Translations under genes and position numbers: made by a program
Origin: an uncultured Rhodospirillales bacterium
GTDB lineage: Bacteria; Pseudomonadota; Alphaproteobacteria; CALMVH01
Length of the DNA: 6,109 nucleotides
Direction: 5' to 3'
Assembly (NCBI GenBank): GCA_937873165.1
Contig: CALMVH010000127.1
Location: 1 to 6,109, forward strand
Shown here: one piece after another, positions 1-6,109 of the stretch
Position numbering within the stretch: the stretch's first letter is position 1
Layout of the letters: each line of letters begins with the position of its first letter
Notes under the pieces: model-generated
Databases searched by the model: none
Seen by the model: only the letters and a program-made list of their open reading frames with translations
Told to the model about the DNA's origin: nothing

Positions 1-100
1 ACCTTAGACGATGCATAGCATGAAGTTTATATTGTGCTTACCTCCTGCTTACCCAAAATTTTCGGGATCAGGCGGCACCTAAATAAGTCATTGAAGTAAC
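1..100. other. Left flank, no gene supported
   Basis: This short, relatively AT-rich stretch lies downstream of the tRNA 3' end. It contains two copies of GCTTACC (36-42 and 47-53) one helical turn apart and the near-palindrome CCCAAAATTTTCGGG at 52-66. A 23-codon plus-strand ORF (11-82) has no ribosome binding site and is not called. Confidence 0.5.
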
Positions 101-177
101 TGGTGCACCCGACAGAATTCGAATCTGTGACCTTTGCCTTCGGAGGGCAACGCTCTATCCAGCTGAGCTACGGGTGC
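101..177 (-). tRNA. tRNA-Arg, anticodon CCG
   Basis: The reverse complement folds into a complete 77-base cloverleaf. It has a 7-bp acceptor stem (GCACCCG with CGGGTGC), a D arm with GCTC/GAGC, an anticodon stem TTGCC/GGCAA around the loop CTCCGAA, and a T stem ACAGA/TCTGT around TTCGAAT. The discriminator base is A. The anticodon CCG reads the arginine codon CGG, which suits a high-GC genome. The 3' CCA is encoded (TGG on the plus strand at 101-103). The gene lies 44 bases downstream of the ccmB stop on the same strand, so read-through from ccmAB is possible, although a tRNA usually has its own promoter. Its 3' end faces the left edge, the side where tRNA-targeted integrases insert, but no duplicated tRNA end is visible in the window. 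Confidence 0.97.
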
Positions 178-221
178 GCATGGATTTGGTAGCAGATGGG
201 CTTCGCGACTTCAAGCGCGCG

Positions 222-881
222 TCACTCGCGCAAGGCCGCCGCAGCACCCAGCGGCGCAAGGGGCAGCGCGGCGCACAGGAGTGCGGCGAGGAACAGTACC
301 GCGTGTCCTGCTTCTTTTCCCGCCAGCGCCTTGTCCAGCGCGCCTGCGCCAAAGATCAGGACCGGCACGTACAGCGGCAGGGTCAACAGCGCGATGGTTA
401 GCCCGCCACGCCGCGATCCGGCCATCAGCGCCGCCATTGCGCCGCCGACGAGGGTCAGCAGCAGCGTGCCGATCGCGAGCGAAGCCACCATGACCGGCAT
501 CACGGCGGCCGGAACATTCATCAGCAGTCCCGCGGCGGGGGAAAAGACCGTCAGCGGCAGCCCAGTTGTCAGCCAGTGCGCCAGCATCTTCGCCAGCGCG
601 GTGCCTTCGGCTGGCACCGGACTAGCCAGCAGCCGGTCCAGCATACCGTCATAGTGGTCGGCGGCAAAAATCCGGTCGAGCGACAGCAGGCAGGACAGCA
701 GCGCCGCCGTCCACAGCGCGCCGGGCGCAACGCGCCGCAACAGCACGGGATCGGGACCGATGCCGAAGGCCAGCAGCATCACGACGAGGATGAAGAACAG
801 AAGCGCCGTGGCAGCCTGCCAGCCCTCGCGCAGCGACAGCCTTACCTCGCGTCGAACGATGGCCAACAGGGCCGGGATCAT
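222..881 (-). CDS. ccmB: Haem exporter membrane protein CcmB
   Basis: This 219-residue integral inner-membrane protein is the permease of the CcmAB(C) ABC module. In System I cytochrome c biogenesis that module releases haem-loaded CcmE so that haem can be attached to apocytochrome c in the periplasm. About six hydrophobic segments are visible, near residues 21-40, 52-69, 96-120, 125-150, 158-180 and 191-216. Family hallmarks are the loop DHYDGMLDRLLASPVPAE (75-92), after the second segment, and LPLYVPVLIFGAGA (168-181) in the fifth. The length matches the family norm of about 220. The start ATG overlaps the ccmA stop in ATGA, which fixes the start and implies translational coupling. No ccmC follows: the next gene downstream is tRNA-Arg, so the remaining ccm genes must lie elsewhere. 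The family assignment is from motif recognition and is strong. Confidence 0.95.
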   Translation of the reverse strand: MIPALLAIVRREVRLSLREGWQAATALLFFILVVMLLAFGIGPDPVLLRRVAPGALWTAALLSCLLSLDRIFAADHYDGMLDRLLASPVPAEGTALAKMLAHWLTTGLPLTVFSPAAGLLMNVPAAVMPVMVASLAIGTLLLTLVGGAMAALMAGSRRGGLTIALLTLPLYVPVLIFGAGALDKALAGKEAGHAVLFLAALLCAALPLAPLGAAAALRE

Positions 882-1537
882 GCCGCAGCCAATTCTAGCT
901 CATGACACTCCGCCGATGGCGGAAATGTCTCGTGGGTCGAGAGCACCGCGAGGCCTCCTGCCGCCAGATGCCGACCGAGCACGGCCTGGAACAGGGCCGC
1001 ATGATCGGCGTCCAGCGCGGTTGTCGGCTCGTCCGCCAGCCATAGCGGGACGTTGCTGGCGACCAGGCCCGCCAGCGCCACGCGGCGCTTTTGCCCGGCG
1101 GACAGGAAACGGATCGGCGTGTCTGCCAAACTGTCCAGGTCCAGTGCCGTGAGGGCCGTCTGAAAATCGGTGCGTCCATGCAGTCTGGCTATGAAGCGCA
1201 AGGTTTCGCGCGGCGTTTCCGTGGTCCGCAGCGCATCGAGGTGGCCCAGCCACGCAAGGTTGCGGCGCCAGGCAATGCCATCGTCAGCCATCGCGGTGCC
1301 ATTCAATCCGACGGTTCCGGCGGCGGGACGCAACAACCCGGCCAGCATTCGCAACAGGCTGGATTTACCGGCTCCGTTCGGGCCGCGCACGATCAGCGCG
1401 TGCCCCGCCGCAAGCGTAAAGGAAAGATCCGTGAAAACCATGCGTTCGCCGCGCACGCAGGCCAAACCGGAAACTGCCAGGAAACCGGAAGCTGCGCTGG
1501 CGGGTAGGCGGGGCGATACGGTTGCCTGAAGGCTCAT
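878..1537 (-). CDS. ccmA: Haem exporter ATP-binding protein CcmA
   Basis: This 219-residue cytoplasmic ABC ATPase powers the CcmABCD complex of cytochrome c maturation. The nucleotide-binding elements appear in order: Walker A GPNGAGKS (52-59), signature LSAGQ (145-149), Walker B LWLADE (165-170) followed by PTTALD, and the H-loop histidine at 202 in STHE. The stretch ACVRGER near residue 26, just ahead of the first strand, is typical of CcmA. The ATG at 1535-1537 places about 17 extra residues before the usual family start and has no clear Shine-Dalgarno sequence upstream. No better ATG or GTG is available between it and the conserved core, so I keep it. The stop overlaps the ccmB start by four bases, and the gene diverges from acnA across 46 bases. 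The short length and the CcmB partner exclude most other ABC ATPases. Confidence 0.95.
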   Translation of the reverse strand: MSLQATVSPRLPASAASGFLAVSGLACVRGERMVFTDLSFTLAAGHALIVRGPNGAGKSSLLRMLAGLLRPAAGTVGLNGTAMADDGIAWRRNLAWLGHLDALRTTETPRETLRFIARLHGRTDFQTALTALDLDSLADTPIRFLSAGQKRRVALAGLVASNVPLWLADEPTTALDADHAALFQAVLGRHLAAGGLAVLSTHETFPPSAECHELELAAA

Positions 1538-1550
1538 AAAGGATTAGATT
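1522..1550 (+). promoter_or_regulatory. Candidate sigma-70-type promoter for acnA
   Basis: A -35-like TTGCCT (1522-1527) is followed after exactly 17 bases by a -10-like TAGATT (1545-1550). This would start transcription near 1557 and leave a short leader of about 27 bases before the acnA ATG. The -35 box and most of the spacer lie over the first codons of the divergent ccmA, so the two genes would share regulatory DNA. The call rests on box match and spacing only. Confidence 0.4.
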
Positions 1551-1570
1551 CGCGGGAAAAAGAATGCGTG

Positions 1571-1576
1571 AGGGAG
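1571..1576 (+). promoter_or_regulatory. Ribosome binding site of acnA
   Basis: AGGGAG lies 7 bases upstream of the ATG at 1584. This is a good Shine-Dalgarno match at standard spacing, and it fixes the acnA start. Confidence 0.8.
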
Positions 1577-1583
1577 ATTAGCC

Positions 1584-4273
<2,690 letters not shown>

Positions 4274-4401
4274 AAGACTCCAGTAAAGCACCGTTAGCAC
4301 TTTGGCGCATGGCAACGAGCCGGAGTTCACGATCACTATCTATGCGTGGAGCCGGTTGAAAGGGTTCCAATCTTAGCTGCTAAGTTGTAAATTTGCCCGG
4401 C
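4274..4401. other. Intergenic region between acnA and the HNH-like gene
   Basis: These 128 bases hold no ORF I can support. They contain two copies of GAGCCGG, about 32 bases apart, and a small hairpin CTTAG-CTG-CTAAG at 4372-4384. They also hold a weak promoter-like pair: TTGAAA at 4356-4361 and TAAGTT at 4381-4386, with a 19-base spacer that is longer than ideal. I see no convincing rho-independent terminator for acnA. Confidence 0.4.
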
Positions 4402-5346
4402 ATGAGCAGTCTTGGCGACCAGTATCATATCCAGCAGGTGATCGCGGACCTGCCCCGCAGCCCGTGTACCCGGATGCTGGGCCGCGTTGTCGGCCGTCCA
4501 AAGAACCTGCCTAGCCTCGATATTCCGGCGGGAAACCGCCTCGACACGCTGGGGCAGCGGGGGCTGGAAGCCTTCCAAGGAATTGCCTTCGGGCAGAGCG
4601 CGCTCGATCACATGGCCGAGACCCGCCAGACGAAGGAAGGAAGCCTGCACGAACTGCTTCGCACCTCAAGTCTTCAACTGATCGAGCACCTGAACACGAC
4701 CTCGCGCCGCATGCGGCTGGTGGTGGAGGCCGCCATCCCCTCGTCGCGTGAGTCGTATGTACGCGACACGGCCTACTACCTCGACAACCGGCCCCGCTAC
4801 CTCGCCTGGCTGGCACGGCAGGCAAAGGCGTATCCCGCGCATTTCGAGTCGGCGGTGGTTTGTCCCCGCAACACCGATTCCCGCCGCGTAGGATCCTTCA
4901 CGCGTGAGCCTTTGCCGTTCGAGATGTCGAACCGCGAACTGACTTCGATGCGCCAGGGAACCCTGCGTGGCGGCTGGACAGTCGAACACATCAAGGCGCG
5001 ATGCTTCGATATCCCGGCCCTGCCGAAGAACCGCCTGGATAACCTGATCATCATGCCGTTCGACCTGAACGCATGGACCGCGAAGCTGGAGCAGATCCAA
5101 AAGCCCAACCTGTTCAAGGCAGGCGGACGCCACCGCCGCCGCTTGATGATTTGCGCGGAGCCGGTGAACGGACCACGGCAGGGATATTTCGTGTACGGTG
5201 CGGCCACTCCGATGGGCCTGCCGCAAGATCGGCTGGATAAAAGGCTGTCGATGGAAATCGGCGACCTCGCCCCGGTAAGACCACTTCTGCTGTCCTCGCC
5301 GTCCATGCGCAGGACGGTATCTTTATCGGCCTGCGCCCGGATCTGA
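4402..5346 (+). CDS. Uncharacterised protein with a zinc-less HNH-like motif
   Basis: I do not recognise this 314-residue protein as a whole. No signal peptide or membrane segment is apparent, so it is probably cytoplasmic. In its C-terminal half, residues 192-228 resemble an HNH nuclease core: Trp192 and Glu195-His196-Ile197, then 18 residues to Asn214 in LDNL, 9 more to Asn223, then Lys228. This is the spacing of the canonical H...DNL...N..K pattern. The two zinc-knuckle cysteines expected after DNL are Pro219 and Leu222, so it would be a zinc-less version. The segment before it (about 82-150) looks mostly helical and is rich in Arg and Leu. The start is uncertain: ATG 4402 or an in-frame TTG at 4393, neither with a clear ribosome binding site. 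GC content (about 60% in one counted line) matches the backbone. The last 23 residues may be out of frame, because a one-base shift at the C run 5270-5273 opens a more protein-like tail. Nuclease activity is inference only. Confidence 0.72.
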   Translation: MSSLGDQYHIQQVIADLPRSPCTRMLGRVVGRPKNLPSLDIPAGNRLDTLGQRGLEAFQGIAFGQSALDHMAETRQTKEGSLHELLRTSSLQLIEHLNTTSRRMRLVVEAAIPSSRESYVRDTAYYLDNRPRYLAWLARQAKAYPAHFESAVVCPRNTDSRRVGSFTREPLPFEMSNRELTSMRQGTLRGGWTVEHIKARCFDIPALPKNRLDNLIIMPFDLNAWTAKLEQIQKPNLFKAGGRHRRRLMICAEPVNGPRQGYFVYGAATPMGLPQDRLDKRLSMEIGDLAPVRPLLLSSPSMRRTVSLSACARI

Positions 5347-5365
5347 TAATTGTAGCCGGTTCGCT

Positions 5366-5390
5366 AAAATGTCGCGTCCTGGGACGTTTT
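5366..5390 (+). terminator. Weak candidate terminator after the HNH-like gene
   Basis: CGTCC/GGACG (5375-5386) forms a small hairpin followed directly by TTTT. A longer alternative pairs AAAATGTC (5366-5373) with GACGTTTT (5383-5390) through one G-T pair. It lies about 20 bases after the stop at 5346, a sensible place for a terminator, but the stem and T tract are both short. Confidence 0.3.
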
Positions 5391-5396
5391 CCATAG

Positions 5397-5469
5397 TGAA
5401 TCGAGTTTTAATTGGTTGGTGCATCCGGCGTTAACTTTACTTGGCAAATTTTTTATGTCGTAATTAGGT
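5397..5469. other. AT-rich leader before the antitoxin gene
   Basis: These 73 bases separate the HNH-like gene and its candidate terminator from the toxin-antitoxin pair. They are AT-rich, with a run of T at about 5449-5456, and probably hold the module's promoter. I could not find a -35/-10 pair with good spacing or a clear operator palindrome. Confidence 0.35.
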
Positions 5470-5772
5470 ATGCAAACCGCCATGGCTCAAAAACCCGCTC
5501 GGTCGATCTTCGAGAGCCGACTAAGTCAGTATGAACAGCGTCCGGCCGTTTACGAGGGCGCTGCTGCTGCCGATCGACGAAGGGAACATGAGCTTGCTGA
5601 AGCTTCTGTGCGGCTGAGTGGCGCTTCACGCCCATCGCCCGATATGCAGCGGGTTATCGATCTTCATATTTCGGGAAAGATAAACCAGAAAGAGTATGTA
5701 GAGCTATGCAAACAAACTCTAGCACTTCCCAAACATCAGGCTTCCCGAAATCTGGCACCACGCCAGTGGTAA
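5470..5772 (+). CDS. VbhA-like antitoxin of a Fic toxin
   Basis: This 100-residue protein is probably the antitoxin of the Fic-domain gene that follows. Known VbhA antitoxins insert a helix carrying (S/T)xxxE(G/N) into the Fic active site and block ATP binding. Residues 36-84 match that small helical domain: a charged helix RRREHELAEA, the motif SVRLSG (46-51), then SPDMQ and GKINQKEYV (69-77), the latter aligning with the G-E-L-x-x-x-D-V segment of VbhA. The key oddity is Ser50 where the inhibitory Glu is expected. The first 35 or so residues are extra compared with the short Bartonella VbhA. A second in-frame ATG at 5482 is an alternative start; AGG at 5466-5468 is too close to the first ATG and rather far from the second. 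GC content is lower than in acnA, suggesting horizontal transfer. The context, upstream of and overlapping a Fic gene, supports the role. Confidence 0.8.
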   Translation: MQTAMAQKPARSIFESRLSQYEQRPAVYEGAAAADRRREHELAEASVRLSGASRPSPDMQRVIDLHISGKINQKEYVELCKQTLALPKHQASRNLAPRQW

Positions 5773-6109
5773 ATCTCCTCGGGCGGTTTGGGCTGAGGTA
5801 TGACAGTCGCAGTATTCCTGATCGGGAGGTTGCGAAACCAGTTCTCGATAATAAATTTGGAATTGTAAGTAGTTTTGTGCTTCGCAATCTCGAGGATAGC
5901 ATAACAACGGTCACGATTCCCGAAGCTCTGAAGCGATTGTCCCGGCAAGAAACGATCGGTCTTAAGCAGGTACAGATTGCACATAACGAAATCTTCAAAG
6001 ACATCTACCCGTGGGCAGGTCAGCTTCGCAAAACCGACATTTCAAAAGAAATTCCTTTTCTGCCGTTTGAGATGATCAAGCCAAAAGCTACAAAGGAATT
6101 TGCAGACTT
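5766..6109 (+). CDS. Fic/DOC-family toxin, N-terminal part (runs off window)
   Basis: This is the N-terminal part of a Fic-domain protein, a family that mostly transfers AMP from ATP to target proteins. From GTG 5766 there are 114 codons before the edge. Visible family features are VLDNKFGI (26-33), matching the NKLGI element ahead of many Fic domains, and AHNEIFKDIYPWAGQLRKTD (72-91) followed by IS, the classic helix and YxWAGxxR-x-x-D-I-S segment. FLPFEMI follows, where the flap region begins. The catalytic HPFx(D/E)GNGRxxR motif would lie beyond the window, so activity cannot be judged here. The GTG start overlaps the antitoxin stop in GTGGTAA (7 bases), which suggests translational coupling. 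An in-frame ATG at 5706 would add 20 Ser/Thr-rich residues and give a 67-base overlap; neither start has a clear ribosome binding site. GC content is low (38-48% in counted lines). Confidence 0.85.
   Translation, partial: MVNLLGRFGLRYDSRSIPDREVAKPVLDNKFGIVSSFVLRNLEDSITTVTIPEALKRLSRQETIGLKQVQIAHNEIFKDIYPWAGQLRKTDISKEIPFLPFEMIKPKATKEFAD

Noticed and set aside
41..46. A perfect AGGAGG on the minus strand, suggesting a gene start.
   Set aside because: There is no ATG, GTG or TTG at suitable spacing; the first ATG is about 19 bases away and opens only five codons.
11..82. A 23-codon plus-strand ORF in the left flank.
   Set aside because: It has no ribosome binding site, no recognisable sequence and a length expected by chance.
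196..654. A plus-strand open frame across ccmB.
   Set aside because: It is a shadow of ccmB, which has clear membrane segments and family motifs; the antisense product is low-complexity Ala/Ser/Pro.
5654..6004. A 116-codon minus-strand open frame across the toxin-antitoxin pair.
   Set aside because: The opposite strand encodes clear Fic and VbhA-like motifs; the minus-strand product has no recognisable features.

Overview
The window is high-GC chromosomal DNA (about 60-64% GC in the lines I counted across acnA and the gene after it) that ends in a visibly lower-GC stretch (about 38-48%) on the right. The gene content (haem exporter CcmAB, a long AcnA-type aconitase, tRNA-Arg, and a VbhA/Fic-like toxin-antitoxin pair) suggests an alphaproteobacterium. 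The divergent ccmAB/acnA arrangement fits my recollection of sphingomonads and erythrobacters, but the taxonomic call is an inference.

Layout from left to right: (1) about 100 bases with no supported gene; (2) tRNA-Arg(CCG) on the minus strand with an encoded CCA; (3) ccmB and ccmA on the minus strand, transcribed as ccmA-ccmB with a 4-base ATGA overlap; (4) a 46-base divergent gap with a plausible acnA promoter and ribosome binding site; (5) acnA on the plus strand, complete from start to stop at 896 residues if one missing base is restored, but broken in the given sequence by a -1 frameshift at about 2855/2856, just before the first iron-sulfur cysteine; (6) an orphan plus-strand gene of about 314 codons that I do not recognise as a whole, with a zinc-less HNH-nuclease-like signature in its C-terminal half; (7) a plus-strand VbhA-like antitoxin overlapping the start of a Fic-domain toxin that runs off the right edge before its catalytic motif.

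Functionally, CcmA and CcmB are the ATPase and membrane parts of the ABC module of System I cytochrome c maturation. AcnA is the TCA-cycle citrate/isocitrate isomerase. The last two genes form an AMP-transferase-type Fic toxin-antitoxin module that looks acquired. The best second looks are the aconitase frameshift, an antitoxin whose inhibitory motif has Ser where Glu is expected, and the HNH-like orphan gene, whose C-terminus may carry a second -1 shift.
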